Positions 45,478-54,784 are shown, numbered from the stretch's first letter. The stretch is DNA of 56,137 bases from Vibrio rhodolitus (GCF_003350325.1 NZ_QLYZ01000024.1:1-56137), one strand, 5' to 3'. The notes: generated from the sequence alone by a model not told the origin. A program made the numbers and translations.

Positions 45478-46419
45478 ATGAATATCGAAAAACTTGCGCG
45501 TATTGACCTCAATTTGCTGGTTTGCCTAAAGGTGTTACTAGAGGAGCTCAACGTTACGCGTGCCGCCAGTCGCCTATGCTTATCGCAATCTGCGGTAAGT
45601 AAGAACTTAGCCAAGCTACGAACCCAGTTTGATGACCCGCTTTTCGTCCGTACTTCCCATGGCTTAACCGCCACACCCAAAGCGCTATTCTTAAAGCCTA
45701 AGCTCGATAACCTGATCCACCAATTGGAGATCCTCACCCAACCAGAGCAATTTACACCTGACTCGAGCGATTACCGCTTTCAAATCGCTGCCGTCGAAAG
45801 TGTCTACCCACTAATCTTGCCGCACTTTTTACCGCATATTTTTAAACAAGCGCCCAATGTCACCATCAGTACCCATCCGTGGAATGAGCAAACTTTTCCA
45901 CTCATGCAGCGTGGCGAAATCGATCTTGGGATCACTGGTAAAGATATCGACATTAACGATGCCAAGCTCACCATGCTGCCGCCAAGCGACATCTGTGAAC
46001 AGGAAATCTATCGCGATAACCAAGTGTGCTTAATTCGCAATAACCATCCCGCGTTAAGCCAACCATGGAACCTTGAGAACTACCTCAAACAGCGCCACGT
46101 ACAAGTTCGTTGTGATGGTAACGATCGCTGGCTACTCGATTATCGCCTCGCAGACATGGGCCGCGAGCGAGATATCGCTATTACCGTGCCCGACTTCAAC
46201 AGTGCGGCTAGTTTATGTAGCTATACCGATTTTATTTTTACCGCGCCAAGCCACTTTATTCAGTTGGCGGCAAAGCAGCTCAACTTGACTGTGTTGCCGT
46301 TACCGATGGAGTTTCCACCTATGGCTTACACTCTGTTTTGGCATCGCGATCGTGAGAATGACCCTGCTCTATCTTGGCTAAGAACCATGATCCGCGATAA
46401 AACCAACGCGCTGAGATAA
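45478..46419 (+). CDS. LysR-family transcriptional regulator
   Basis: A 313-residue LysR-type protein. The winged helix is at 8-65 (RIDLNLLVCLKVLLEELNVTRAASRLCLSQSAVSKNLAKLR), of the LeuO/NodD-like type with the DLNLL lead. The effector domain (90-300) is complete. Divergent placement next to the Bcr/CflA pump suggests it controls that gene, but this is inference. An effector cannot be named. Confidence 0.85.
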   Translation: MNIEKLARIDLNLLVCLKVLLEELNVTRAASRLCLSQSAVSKNLAKLRTQFDDPLFVRTSHGLTATPKALFLKPKLDNLIHQLEILTQPEQFTPDSSDYRFQIAAVESVYPLILPHFLPHIFKQAPNVTISTHPWNEQTFPLMQRGEIDLGITGKDIDINDAKLTMLPPSDICEQEIYRDNQVCLIRNNHPALSQPWNLENYLKQRHVQVRCDGNDRWLLDYRLADMGRERDIAITVPDFNSAASLCSYTDFIFTAPSHFIQLAAKQLNLTVLPLPMEFPPMAYTLFWHRDRENDPALSWLRTMIRDKTNALR

Positions 46420-46559
46420 ACTTGCCGGCAAAGGCTCGGTGAAAACCAAGCAATGACAAATAGGCTTCAGCTAGTATTTGCAGCAGTTGGGTAAAAAGAG
46501 TAGCTTATTCGCCAAGGTCGTCGTGAGTTGCGACCACAACAAATTGAAGGATTAAAACG

Positions 46560-48350
46560 ATGCTTACAACTACTGAACAGCGTTTGAATGCCATTAGAGA
46601 ATGGCTTGTTCAGCATAACCTTGATGCTTTATTGGTTCCTCATGAAGACGAATACTTAGGTGAATATGTGCCTGCGCATAACGAACGTCTTCACTGGCTA
46701 ACAGGCTTTACCGGCTCAGCAGGTGTTGCGGTTATTACTCGCGACAAAGCCGCTATTTTTGTTGATGGTCGCTACACGGTACAAGTTACCAAACAAGTAC
46801 CTGCAGAGCTGTTCGAATATCGCCACCTAATCAATGAACCAGCATTGGATTGGGTAACAGAACAAGTTGCTGTTGGCGGTAAAGTGGCGATTGACCCTCG
46901 CATGCACAATGGTGCTTGGCTAGAAGGTGCGCAAGCGAAGCTAGCGAAGAACCACCAACTAGAAATTCTGGCTAGCAATCCAATTGATGAACTTTGGTCT
47001 GACCGACCAGCGCCAGTACTGTCTGATGTGCGTCTAATGCCAACCGAGTCTGTCGGCCAATCAAGCCAAGAGAAACGCTCGCAGATCGCAGCACTAATCG
47101 CGAAGCAAGGTGCCGACAGCGCAGTGATTACTGCTCTCGATTCAATTTGTTGGTTACTCAATATCCGTGGCTTAGATGTATCTCGCCTGCCAGTGTTACT
47201 CTCTCATGCTATTTTGCATACTAACGGCGCGGTTGAATTTTTCTTAGACCCAGCACGTATTCCTGCTGAGTTTGCACAGCATGTTGGTCAAGACGTAACT
47301 GTCTACCACCCTGAGCAGTTACAAGCACAACTCGAAGCACTAAATGGTAGTAAGGTCCTCGTTGACCCCGCGACCAGTAACGCTTGGGTGAAATTGGTAC
47401 TGCAAAATGCAGGCGCTCAAGTAATTAGTGCTGCCGATCCGTGCTTAATGCCAAAAGCGGCAAAAAACGCGACCGAAATTGCAGGTATTAAAGCGTGTCA
47501 TATTCGTGATGGCGTTGCGATGGTCAAATTCTTAAGCTGGTTAGAGAGTGAGGTTGCCAAAGGTAACTTGCATAATGAGGCTGTGCTGGCTGAGCAACTT
47601 GAGTCGATTCGTCGCCAAGACCCAACCTTAATGGATCTAAGCTTTGATACTATTTCTGCTGCTGGCAGTAACGCGGCAATGTGTCATTACAACCATGAGA
47701 ACCAACCTGAGCCAGGTCAGTTAACTATGGATAGCTTGTACTTAGTGGATTCCGGCGGTCAATACCTTGATGGCACCACTGATATCACGCGTACCATCGC
47801 CATCGGTCAGCCAAGCGCAGAGATGATCAAACAATTCACACTTGCGCTAAAAGGTCACATCGGCATCGCGCGTGCACGCTTTCCACAAGGTACTCGTGGC
47901 TATCAAATCGATACACTTGCTCGTCAACATCTATGGGCAGAAGGCTTCGATTACGACCACGGTACCGGTCATGGTGTTGGTCACTTCCTCAGTGTGCATG
48001 AAGGTCCGGCAAGCATCTCGAAAAGACAAATTGATGTGCCTTTAGTTGAAGGTATGGTGCTGTCTAATGAACCGGGCTACTACCGTGCTGAGCAATTTGG
48101 TATTCGTATTGAGAACTTGGAGCTGGTTGTTGAACTGCCAACACAAGGCGATTTCTCAGTGCTAACGTTTGAGTCGCTAACGCGCTGTCCAATCGACCTA
48201 CGTAATATCGATGTCAACCTGCTAACTCGCCCTGAACTCGCTTGGTTAAATAGCTACCATGACAAAGTATGGCAAGATCTTAGTCCTTTAATTGACGATG
48301 AAACTGTCAAACAGTGGCTGCGCGAAGCAACTCGATCGTTAAACCACTAA
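46560..48350 (+). CDS. Aminopeptidase P family metallopeptidase (M24B, long form)
   Basis: A 596-residue Xaa-Pro aminopeptidase of the three-domain long form. Two creatinase-like N-terminal domains (1-310) precede the pita-bread catalytic domain. Dimetal ligands are in YLVDSGGQYLDGTTDITRT (two Asp), HGTGHGVGHFLSVHEGP (His), VLSNEPGYY (Glu) and GIRIENLELV (Glu). It removes N-terminal residues before proline, probably in the cytoplasm; no signal peptide is seen. AAGGATTAAAACG precedes the ATG. Confidence 0.9.
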   Translation: MLTTTEQRLNAIREWLVQHNLDALLVPHEDEYLGEYVPAHNERLHWLTGFTGSAGVAVITRDKAAIFVDGRYTVQVTKQVPAELFEYRHLINEPALDWVTEQVAVGGKVAIDPRMHNGAWLEGAQAKLAKNHQLEILASNPIDELWSDRPAPVLSDVRLMPTESVGQSSQEKRSQIAALIAKQGADSAVITALDSICWLLNIRGLDVSRLPVLLSHAILHTNGAVEFFLDPARIPAEFAQHVGQDVTVYHPEQLQAQLEALNGSKVLVDPATSNAWVKLVLQNAGAQVISAADPCLMPKAAKNATEIAGIKACHIRDGVAMVKFLSWLESEVAKGNLHNEAVLAEQLESIRRQDPTLMDLSFDTISAAGSNAAMCHYNHENQPEPGQLTMDSLYLVDSGGQYLDGTTDITRTIAIGQPSAEMIKQFTLALKGHIGIARARFPQGTRGYQIDTLARQHLWAEGFDYDHGTGHGVGHFLSVHEGPASISKRQIDVPLVEGMVLSNEPGYYRAEQFGIRIENLELVVELPTQGDFSVLTFESLTRCPIDLRNIDVNLLTRPELAWLNSYHDKVWQDLSPLIDDETVKQWLREATRSLNH

Positions 48351-48383
48351 ATCAGTGACTTGGCCAACCAGTCATCGATAAAC

Positions 48384-48407
48384 AAAAGGCTCCGTAAGGA
48401 GCCTTTT
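48384..48407. terminator. Bidirectional terminator between the aminopeptidase gene and thiH
   Basis: AAAAGGCTCC pairs with GGAGCCTTTT around GTAA. A parS site begins two bases further on. Confidence 0.85.
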
Positions 48408-48425
48408 ATGTTTCACGTGAAACAT
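48408..48425. other. parS site (ParB1-type centromere), intergenic copy
   Basis: ATGTTTCACGTGAAACAT is an 18-base perfect palindrome containing the 16-base ParB site TGTTTCACGTGAAACA, a match to the conserved chromosomal parS consensus TGTTNCACGTGAAACA. An identical 18-mer lies at 52107-52124. In Vibrio, ParB1 on such sites positions the origin region of chromosome 1. Confidence 0.9.
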
Positions 48426-48435
48426 TCCTTGTCTG

Positions 48436-49551
48436 CTAACCAGAATAAGCAGAATGCCAATCTCGCCAAACCGGAGCAAAACCTTTACTGCGAATCATCG
48501 CTTCTACGGTCGCAGCACTGCGCTCATCACTGATTTCAAATTGCTCCAACTCTTCCTCTTGCAGAGCATAACCACCCGGCTGAGTTTTAGACGCAGCAGA
48601 TAAACTAGTGATGCCCAGTGGCAATACATTATCGCGAAACACTTCACTCTCGCGGGTAGACAACGAAAGCTCAACTTCAGGGTTCAATAAACGGTAAGCA
48701 CAAATTAGCTGTACTAGCTGTTTATCACTCATCAACGATTTAGGCTGTAAGGCTCCCGCACAAGGTCGCAAACGAGGAAACGATATCGAATAGCGCGTCT
48801 GCCAATAGGTTCGCTCTAAGTATTCAAGATGCGCGGCAACGTAGAAACAATCGGTGCGCCAATCTTCTAAGCCAATTAAGGCACCAATACCTATCTTATC
48901 AATTCCCGCTTTTGCTAGCCGATCGGGTGTTTCTAGTCGAAACTCAAAGTTAGTTTTATTGCCGCGCAAGTGGTGCTGTGCATAAGTCGAAGGATGATAG
49001 GTTTCTTGATAGACCATAACCGCATCAAGTCCTAAGCTTTTTAATTCCGCATATTCATGCTGCGCTAAAGGCTGCACTTCCATAGCGAGATAATTAAAGT
49101 GTGGTTTAATGACAGGGAGCATCTGACGAAAGTAATTCATTCCCACCTTGGTTTCATGCTCACCGGTTACCAGCAATACACTATCAAACTTCATGGCTTT
49201 AATGGCATTAATCTCCGCCTCCACTTCCTGCGCATTCAGCGTACGACGTTTAATGCGATTCTCCATTGAGAAGCCACAATAAGTACATGCATTCGCGCAT
49301 AAGTTAGAAAGATATAACGGGATATACAACGACATGGTGTTACCAAATCGTTTACGCGTTAAAGCAAAAGAGGCTTGTGCCATCTGCTCTAAGTAAGGTT
49401 CCGCAGCCGGAGAGATCAACGCCTTGAAGTCCTCAAGATTTCGCTTGGGCTTGCTTAAGGCGCGTTCCACATCGTCAGCGGTTTTGCTCAAAATAGACAG
49501 CGAAATATCGTCCCAATTGAGTTGATTGAACTGCTGTAAAAAGCTCATCAC
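48436..49551 (-). CDS. thiH: 2-iminoacetate synthase ThiH
   Basis: A radical-SAM tyrosine lyase that makes dehydroglycine (2-iminoacetate) for the thiazole ring of thiamine. It has 371 residues (E. coli 377). The 4Fe-4S motif is CANACTYCGF. GALIGLEDWRTDC and ISFPRLRPCAG are family blocks. It is the last gene of thiCEFSGH, 5 bases after thiG. This gene set with ThiH rather than ThiO is the anaerobe-compatible route. Confidence 0.95.
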   Translation of the reverse strand: MMSFLQQFNQLNWDDISLSILSKTADDVERALSKPKRNLEDFKALISPAAEPYLEQMAQASFALTRKRFGNTMSLYIPLYLSNLCANACTYCGFSMENRIKRRTLNAQEVEAEINAIKAMKFDSVLLVTGEHETKVGMNYFRQMLPVIKPHFNYLAMEVQPLAQHEYAELKSLGLDAVMVYQETYHPSTYAQHHLRGNKTNFEFRLETPDRLAKAGIDKIGIGALIGLEDWRTDCFYVAAHLEYLERTYWQTRYSISFPRLRPCAGALQPKSLMSDKQLVQLICAYRLLNPEVELSLSTRESEVFRDNVLPLGITSLSAASKTQPGGYALQEEELEQFEISDERSAATVEAMIRSKGFAPVWRDWHSAYSG

Positions 49552-49556
49552 GCCTC

Positions 49557-50336
49557 CTACTGTTCTAGAAATGCCGTTAATGGACTGGAGGCTACCGCAT
49601 GAGAAACCCGCCCAGCCAAACCAGATTGATAGGCAAAGTGACCCGCTTCAACTGCCAGTTTAAACGCCTTAGCCATCATCACGGGCTTCTGAGCAGCGGC
49701 AATCGCGGTATTGACTAACACCGCATCTGCACCCATTTCCATTGCTTTAGAGGCGTGAGATGGCGCACCGATCCCAGCATCAACAATCACAGGTACTCGT
49801 GCTTGGTCGATGATAATTTCAAGAAAGTCACGTGAAACGATGCCTTTGTTAGAACCAATAGGCGCACCAAGCGGCATCACTGCGGCACAACCTACTTCCT
49901 CAAGCCGCTTACACAACACAGGATCGGCATGGCAGTAAGGCAGCACCACAAAGCCATCACGCACTAACTGTTCTGCAGCCTTAAGCGTCTCAATAGGGTC
50001 TGGCATGAGATACTTTGGATCCGGATGAATTTCTAATTTGAGCCAATTAGTGCCCAAAGCTTCACGTGCAAGATGCGCGGCAAACACCGCATCTTGCGCC
50101 GTTTTTGCGCCCGAGGTGTTCGGTAAGAGGTTAACTCCAGCAGCGATCAGAGGCTGCAAAATATCGTCTTGCTTGTCGTTTACATCTACGCGTTTTAACG
50201 CCATGGTTGCCAATTGCGAACCAGAAGCCTTGATCGCTTGCGCCATAATTTCACTATTGGCGAACTTACCCGTGCCAGTGAATAACCGCGATTCAAAACT
50301 TCTATCGGCGATGGTTAATGGTGATATAAGACTCAT
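49557..50336 (-). CDS. thiG: Thiazole synthase ThiG
   Basis: Forms the thiazole phosphate from 1-deoxyxylulose 5-phosphate, dehydroglycine and ThiS thiocarboxylate. A 259-residue TIM barrel. The Schiff-base lysine is in NWLKLEIHPDPKYLMPD, and VIVDAGIGAPSHASKAMEMGADAVLVNTAIA is the phosphate-binding end. It works with ThiH, encoded next to it. Two bases separate it from thiS. Confidence 0.95.
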   Translation of the reverse strand: MSLISPLTIADRSFESRLFTGTGKFANSEIMAQAIKASGSQLATMALKRVDVNDKQDDILQPLIAAGVNLLPNTSGAKTAQDAVFAAHLAREALGTNWLKLEIHPDPKYLMPDPIETLKAAEQLVRDGFVVLPYCHADPVLCKRLEEVGCAAVMPLGAPIGSNKGIVSRDFLEIIIDQARVPVIVDAGIGAPSHASKAMEMGADAVLVNTAIAAAQKPVMMAKAFKLAVEAGHFAYQSGLAGRVSHAVASSPLTAFLEQ

Positions 50337-50338
50337 GC

Positions 50339-50563
50339 TTAGCCTCCTGCTATCGCTTGAAAAAGAGCAATCTGATCACCTTGGTTAACGGTTGTGTTCG
50401 ACCACTCACTTTGGGGAATCACTTGATTATTGATGGCAAAAACACACCCTGTCGCTGGCAAGCCGAGTAAGCTAATGATCTGACCTAGGTGGCTATTACG
50501 AGCAACAACTTGAGTCTGTTGATTAATCGTAATGGTGATATCTGTACTGTTAGGATTAGTCAT
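50339..50563 (-). CDS. thiS: Sulfur carrier protein ThiS
   Basis: A 74-residue ubiquitin-like sulfur carrier. The start is ATG 50563 with GAGGG upstream; the frame is open to 50617 but that part lies inside thiF. The C-terminus is ALFQAIAGG with the Gly-Gly that is adenylated by ThiF and converted to thiocarboxylate. It overlaps thiF by eight bases, so translation is coupled. Confidence 0.93.
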   Translation of the reverse strand: MTNPNSTDITITINQQTQVVARNSHLGQIISLLGLPATGCVFAINNQVIPQSEWSNTTVNQGDQIALFQAIAGG

Positions 50564-51329
50564 GAATACCCTCCTCAACCTGTGCGGCGCAAACCGAGCA
50601 GTGACTATCTTTAGCAATACTGATTAACTGCCACTGCATCGCTTTACCATCAAACAAATGAAGCTGATTGGTGGCAACAAAGAACTGCTCGAGTGCGAGT
50701 TTTTGGATCGCAGCCAATGCTTGATAGTTACCCAACATGCCCACCACGGGTCCTAATACTCCGCTCTCACTGCAAGACTTGGGATCTGGCAGCTCATCAA
50801 ATGGATAGAGACAACGGTAACACCCTGCACTAACCTGATAATCGAACACCGCAAACTGACCCTGCCAACCCACTGCCGCCGCCGAAATCAGCGGTGTCTT
50901 TTGCTGAAAGCAGACACGATTCACTAACTGTCGAGTCGCTAAATTATCGCTACAATCGAGCACGACATCAGCTAACATTACTTCAAGGCTAAGCTGCGCC
51001 TCATCCATACGCCGCGCGATACTACGCAACTGAACATCAGGATTAAGCTGGGACAACTGGCGAGAAATGGCATCGACCTTACCACTGTCTATATCGTAAC
51101 TACGGTAAGCGATCTGCCTATGTAGATTGCTGGCTTCAACATTGTCGTCATCAACCAGCACCAACCGTCCTGCACCTGCACCCGCTAGATAAAGCGCTGC
51201 CGCACTGCCCAAACCGCCACAACCGATGATCAATACATGTGACTGGAATAAACGTTGCTGACCGATTTCCCCCAATTCTCGCAACGCAACTTGGCGTTGA
51301 TATCGAAGAAACTGATTGTCAGTTAACAT
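50556..51329 (-). CDS. thiF: ThiS adenylyltransferase ThiF
   Basis: An E1-like enzyme that adenylates the ThiS C-terminus. It has 257 residues. The nucleotide-binding block HVLIIGCGGLGSAAALYLAGAG is near 30-51, followed by LVDDDNVEASNLHRQIAY. Zinc ligands are paired in CYRCLYP and CSVCAAQ. It overlaps thiE by 11 bases and thiS by eight. Confidence 0.95.
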   Translation of the reverse strand: MLTDNQFLRYQRQVALRELGEIGQQRLFQSHVLIIGCGGLGSAAALYLAGAGAGRLVLVDDDNVEASNLHRQIAYRSYDIDSGKVDAISRQLSQLNPDVQLRSIARRMDEAQLSLEVMLADVVLDCSDNLATRQLVNRVCFQQKTPLISAAAVGWQGQFAVFDYQVSAGCYRCLYPFDELPDPKSCSESGVLGPVVGMLGNYQALAAIQKLALEQFFVATNQLHLFDGKAMQWQLISIAKDSHCSVCAAQVEEGIHD

Positions 51330-52578
51330 CCGTTACCTCCTCAACTCGCTGCCATCTACTTTGCATAATGTCGCCAAACCGCGTGATGACCTTTTGCGGT
51401 TCATCAGCCAAAGTAATCGCTCTGACCACGGCTAAACTAGTTACGCCACAACGCCACACTCGTTCAGCATTGCTCAAATCAATGCCACCGATAGCTACGG
51501 TAGGATAGCCAAACTGTTTATCTATACTCGTGCCGTACTGATTAGGAATGGTATTAATCAGTGCTTGATAAAGCGCCAGTCGTACTAATCCCTGAGGTTT
51601 AGATGGCATCTGCTTGGTGGTGGTTGGAAATATATGCCCAAGGGCAATATAGCTAGGTTTCAGTTGCACGATACGCAACAATTCATAATAGCCGTGGGTA
51701 GATAAACCCAATCGGATATTGGCAGTTTGCAGCTGAGAGATATTTGATACTTCGAGATCTTCCTGCCCTAGATGGACACCATAAGCATTATGCTTAAGCG
51801 CAAGTTGCCAATAGTCATTGATAAATACTTGGGCTTGATGCCGCTTGCCTAGTTCGATCGCAGCGATGACTTGCTGTTCTAAATCGGGTGTATCGGGATC
51901 TTTAATTCTCAGTTGAACGGTTTTGATACCAAGCTCAAGCAGCTTTGCCAACCAATCTAAACGGTCGACGACGGGATACAAAGCTAACTTATCTTGCTCA
52001 ACATGGCTGAATTGTTCTAAATCTGTCGTGGCGCGCCAGCCGACTTTGATACCTAAACCTTGATGTTCTAGAACAGGTTTAGGAAAGCAACGATAGTCTA
52101 CCGGCCATGTTTCACGTGAAACATTGGTCTTGGCACGAGCAAGCATCAGCGCATCTTCGAGGGGAAAGTCGAGACTAAGTAAAGCGATCAGCCAAGCAAA
52201 ATGAGAGTCAAAATTTGCCTGATTCGACTCACGCACATAACTAGTTGCCCGCACTTCGTTGTTAATAGGATGAGTCCAAACATCTAAGCAAACATCACCA
52301 TCTTGAACGCCGATGTATGCGGTATTGTGCTTGAGTGGTTGGCTAAATTTGTCACTAAAATAGTTAATATATAAATCACATTCAGGTGATGAACACGACC
52401 ATAAATCACTGCCGATGGCGAGCTCAGAGCTTTCGGTCTTGATCAACAGATTCTGAGTCAGGCTTACGCCTAACTCAATGTAATCGATAGCCAAGCCTTG
52501 TTGCTTGGCTACCAATAGGGCCTGTTGAATCTCACCGGTTAACGCAATCTTAGTCGACGGAACCAGTATTGAGACCAT
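51319..52578 (-). CDS. thiE: Thiamine phosphate synthase ThiE with degenerate ThiD-like N-terminal domain
   Basis: Couples HMP pyrophosphate and thiazole phosphate to thiamine phosphate. At 419 residues it is twice the usual ThiE length. The C-terminal half (about 195-410) is ThiE: KTVQLRIKDPDTPDLEQQV, QVFINDYWQLALKHNAYGVHLGQEDL, LGLSTHGYYELL, IALGHIFPTTTKQMPSKPQG and YPTVAIGGIDLSNAERV. The N-terminal half resembles the end of HMP-P kinase ThiD (SLDFPLEDALMLARAKTNVSRE) but lacks its glycine-rich and catalytic motifs. A parS site lies inside the gene. It starts two bases after thiC. Confidence 0.9.
   Translation of the reverse strand: MVSILVPSTKIALTGEIQQALLVAKQQGLAIDYIELGVSLTQNLLIKTESSELAIGSDLWSCSSPECDLYINYFSDKFSQPLKHNTAYIGVQDGDVCLDVWTHPINNEVRATSYVRESNQANFDSHFAWLIALLSLDFPLEDALMLARAKTNVSRETWPVDYRCFPKPVLEHQGLGIKVGWRATTDLEQFSHVEQDKLALYPVVDRLDWLAKLLELGIKTVQLRIKDPDTPDLEQQVIAAIELGKRHQAQVFINDYWQLALKHNAYGVHLGQEDLEVSNISQLQTANIRLGLSTHGYYELLRIVQLKPSYIALGHIFPTTTKQMPSKPQGLVRLALYQALINTIPNQYGTSIDKQFGYPTVAIGGIDLSNAERVWRCGVTSLAVVRAITLADEPQKVITRFGDIMQSRWQRVEEVTDVN
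52107..52124. other. parS site (ParB1-type centromere) within thiE
   Basis: The same 18-base palindrome ATGTTTCACGTGAAACAT as at 48408-48425, 3.7 kb away. It lies in the coding sequence and encodes NVSRET of ThiE, in the linker between its two halves, so it is compatible with the reading frame. Confidence 0.9.
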
Positions 52579-52580
52579 AA

Positions 52581-54518
52581 TTACTCTGCCTCTGAACTGA
52601 CCGCTGGATGATAGAGTTCAGATCCAGTTGCACGAAACTCAGCAGATTTTTGGCGCATGCCTTCAAGTGGGTCATCAAGCATTTTTATCTCAATCGCTTG
52701 ATCAGCTGCGACTTGCTCGGTGTCTTTAGCGTACTCACGCACTTCTTGAGATATTTTCATCGAACAAAATTTAGGACCACACATTGAGCAAAAGTGTGCA
52801 ACTTTTCCAGACTCTTGCGGCAAGGTTTCATCATGGAAACTGCGTGCCGTTTCTGGGTCGAGCGACAAGTTAAACTGATCTTCCCAACGGAACTCAAAGC
52901 GAGCTTTCGACAGAGCGTTATCACGCACTTGTGCCCCTGGATGACCTTTTGCCAAATCTGCGGCATGCGCCGCGAGCTTATAAGTAATCAAGCCAGTCTT
53001 CACATCTTCTTTGTTTGGTAAACCAAGGTGCTCTTTCGGCGTCACATAGCACAACATGGCACAGCCATACCAACCAATCATGGCTGCACCGATACCAGAA
53101 GTAATATGGTCATACCCTGGAGCAATGTCGGTAGTAAGCGGTCCCAACGTATAGAAAGGGGCTTCATGACAGTGCTCAAGCTGCTCTTCCATATTTTCCT
53201 TAATCATGTGCATCGGCACATGACCCGGACCCTCAATAATCACTTGTACATCGTATTCCCAAGCAATCTTGGTGAGCTCTCCGAGAGTTCTAAGTTCTGC
53301 GAACTGTGCTTCATCATTGGCATCAGCAACCGAGCCTGGACGCAACCCATCACCAAGCGAAAGCGCCACATCATACTTAGCGCAGATCTCACAAATTTCG
53401 CGGAAGTGGGTATAAAGGAAGCTTTCTTGATGATGAGCTAAACACCACTTGGCTATGATAGAGCCACCACGAGAGACAATGCCTGTAACGCGTTTTGCTG
53501 TCATCGGTACGTAACGAAGCAACAGACCGGCATGAATAGTAAAGTAGTCGACGCCCTGCTCTGCTTGCTCAATCAAAGTGTCACGCATCACTTCCCAATT
53601 TAGGTTTTCCGCAATGCCATTTACTTTCTCAAGTGCTTGATACATTGGTACAGTCCCGATTGGCACTGGGCTATTACGTAAAATCCATTCACGCGTTTCG
53701 TGAATATTACGTCCGGTCGAGAGGTCCATCACCGTATCGCCACCCCAACGTGTCGACCACACCAGTTTCTCGACTTCTTCTTCGATTGAAGATGTCACAG
53801 ATGAGTTACCGATGTTAGCGTTCACTTTCACCAAGAAATTACGCCCAATAATCATTGGTTCAGACTCTGGGTGGTTAATATTTGATGGGATGATGGCGCG
53901 ACCTTCAGCAACCTCTTTACGCACAAATTCAGGGGTAATATCTTTCGGTAGATTGGCACCAAAAGCCTGACCTGGATGCTGCTGAGTAAGCACTTGATCG
54001 CGATAACGGGCACGCCCCATGTTTTCGCGTAATGCGATATATTCCATTTCAGGGGTGATCGTACCCTGACGCGCGTAATGCAGCTGAGTGACGCATTGAC
54101 CATGCTTAGCACGTCTTATTCGTGGTAGATTGCCATAACGCAGCTCATCAAGAGTCTCATCCTCTAGACGCTCTTTGGTATACACTGAACTCACATCATC
54201 AAGAATTTCAGTATCACTGCGCTCTTCAATCCACTGCTCACGAAGCTTAGGTAAGCCACTATAAAGGTCGATTTGGTGCTCAGGATCGGTATAGAGACCC
54301 GAGGTGTCATAAACACGAATAGGCTCGTTAGGTTCAAATACAGGCGCTTCTTTGGTGCCTCCTACTAGGCTATCTGCCAAAGAAATTTCACGCATCGGCA
54401 CTCGAATATCAGGACGGGAACCCTCAACGTAAACCTTATGCGAATTTGGGTAAGGTTGTACTGAGAGAGTATCAATAAACTGTTTAGCTTCCAGTCTCGC
54501 TTGCTTGCGAATCGACAT
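52581..54518 (-). CDS. thiC: Phosphomethylpyrimidine synthase ThiC
   Basis: A radical-SAM enzyme that converts aminoimidazole ribotide to HMP phosphate. It has 645 residues (E. coli 631). The C-terminal cluster motif CSMCGPKFCSMK is intact. TPEMEYIALRENMGRARY and IIEGPGHVPMHMIKENMEEQLEHCHEAPFYTLGPL are family blocks. It is the first gene of thiCEFSGH. AAGGA precedes the ATG, and a TPP riboswitch lies in its leader. Confidence 0.96.
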   Translation of the reverse strand: MSIRKQARLEAKQFIDTLSVQPYPNSHKVYVEGSRPDIRVPMREISLADSLVGGTKEAPVFEPNEPIRVYDTSGLYTDPEHQIDLYSGLPKLREQWIEERSDTEILDDVSSVYTKERLEDETLDELRYGNLPRIRRAKHGQCVTQLHYARQGTITPEMEYIALRENMGRARYRDQVLTQQHPGQAFGANLPKDITPEFVRKEVAEGRAIIPSNINHPESEPMIIGRNFLVKVNANIGNSSVTSSIEEEVEKLVWSTRWGGDTVMDLSTGRNIHETREWILRNSPVPIGTVPMYQALEKVNGIAENLNWEVMRDTLIEQAEQGVDYFTIHAGLLLRYVPMTAKRVTGIVSRGGSIIAKWCLAHHQESFLYTHFREICEICAKYDVALSLGDGLRPGSVADANDEAQFAELRTLGELTKIAWEYDVQVIIEGPGHVPMHMIKENMEEQLEHCHEAPFYTLGPLTTDIAPGYDHITSGIGAAMIGWYGCAMLCYVTPKEHLGLPNKEDVKTGLITYKLAAHAADLAKGHPGAQVRDNALSKARFEFRWEDQFNLSLDPETARSFHDETLPQESGKVAHFCSMCGPKFCSMKISQEVREYAKDTEQVAADQAIEIKMLDDPLEGMRQKSAEFRATGSELYHPAVSSEAE

Positions 54519-54598
54519 AGCATTTTTCCTTGCTCATTTTTTATAAACGTATGGGATAAAAATGCTTGGCGGAACGGTATGACAAGAGGTATCGAAAT

Positions 54599-54617
54599 TT
54601 AGGTTGTGACAACCTAA
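54599..54617 (-). promoter_or_regulatory. Hairpin in the thiC leader, downstream of the riboswitch aptamer
   Basis: TTAGGTTG and CAACCTAA form an eight-base stem with a three-base loop between the aptamer and the thiC start. It has only ATTT after it on the minus strand. It is likely part of the expression platform, as attenuator or as a ribosome-binding-site control element. Confidence 0.5.
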
Positions 54618-54678
54618 GAACAACATCGATTGGTTGATAGGTACACTAGCTGGATCAAGATCGCTAGCAATATTATCT

Positions 54679-54763
54679 TCTCCTGTTCCCTTCGCAGATT
54701 CTAATCTGATCAGGTTCAACGGATCCCGAATTAACGGTCTCAGCCAAATGGCACTCCGACAAG
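54679..54763 (-). promoter_or_regulatory. TPP riboswitch (THI element)
   Basis: On the minus strand the conserved aptamer elements occur in order: TCGGAGTGCC, GGCTGAGACCGTT, GGGATCCGTTGAACCTGATC and the J2-4/P4 part GCGAAGGGAACA. It lies about 160 bases before the thiC start and senses thiamine pyrophosphate, shutting off the thi operon when the vitamin is plentiful. Confidence 0.96.
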
Positions 54764-54784
54764 TGATTCGATTATAAGCAATCA

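Noticed and set aside
49824..50073. Two further CACGTG sites in thiG resembling parS (near 49824 and 50058)
   Set aside because: Only 11-12 of 16 positions match; one has a single half-site. Not strong enough to call parS.
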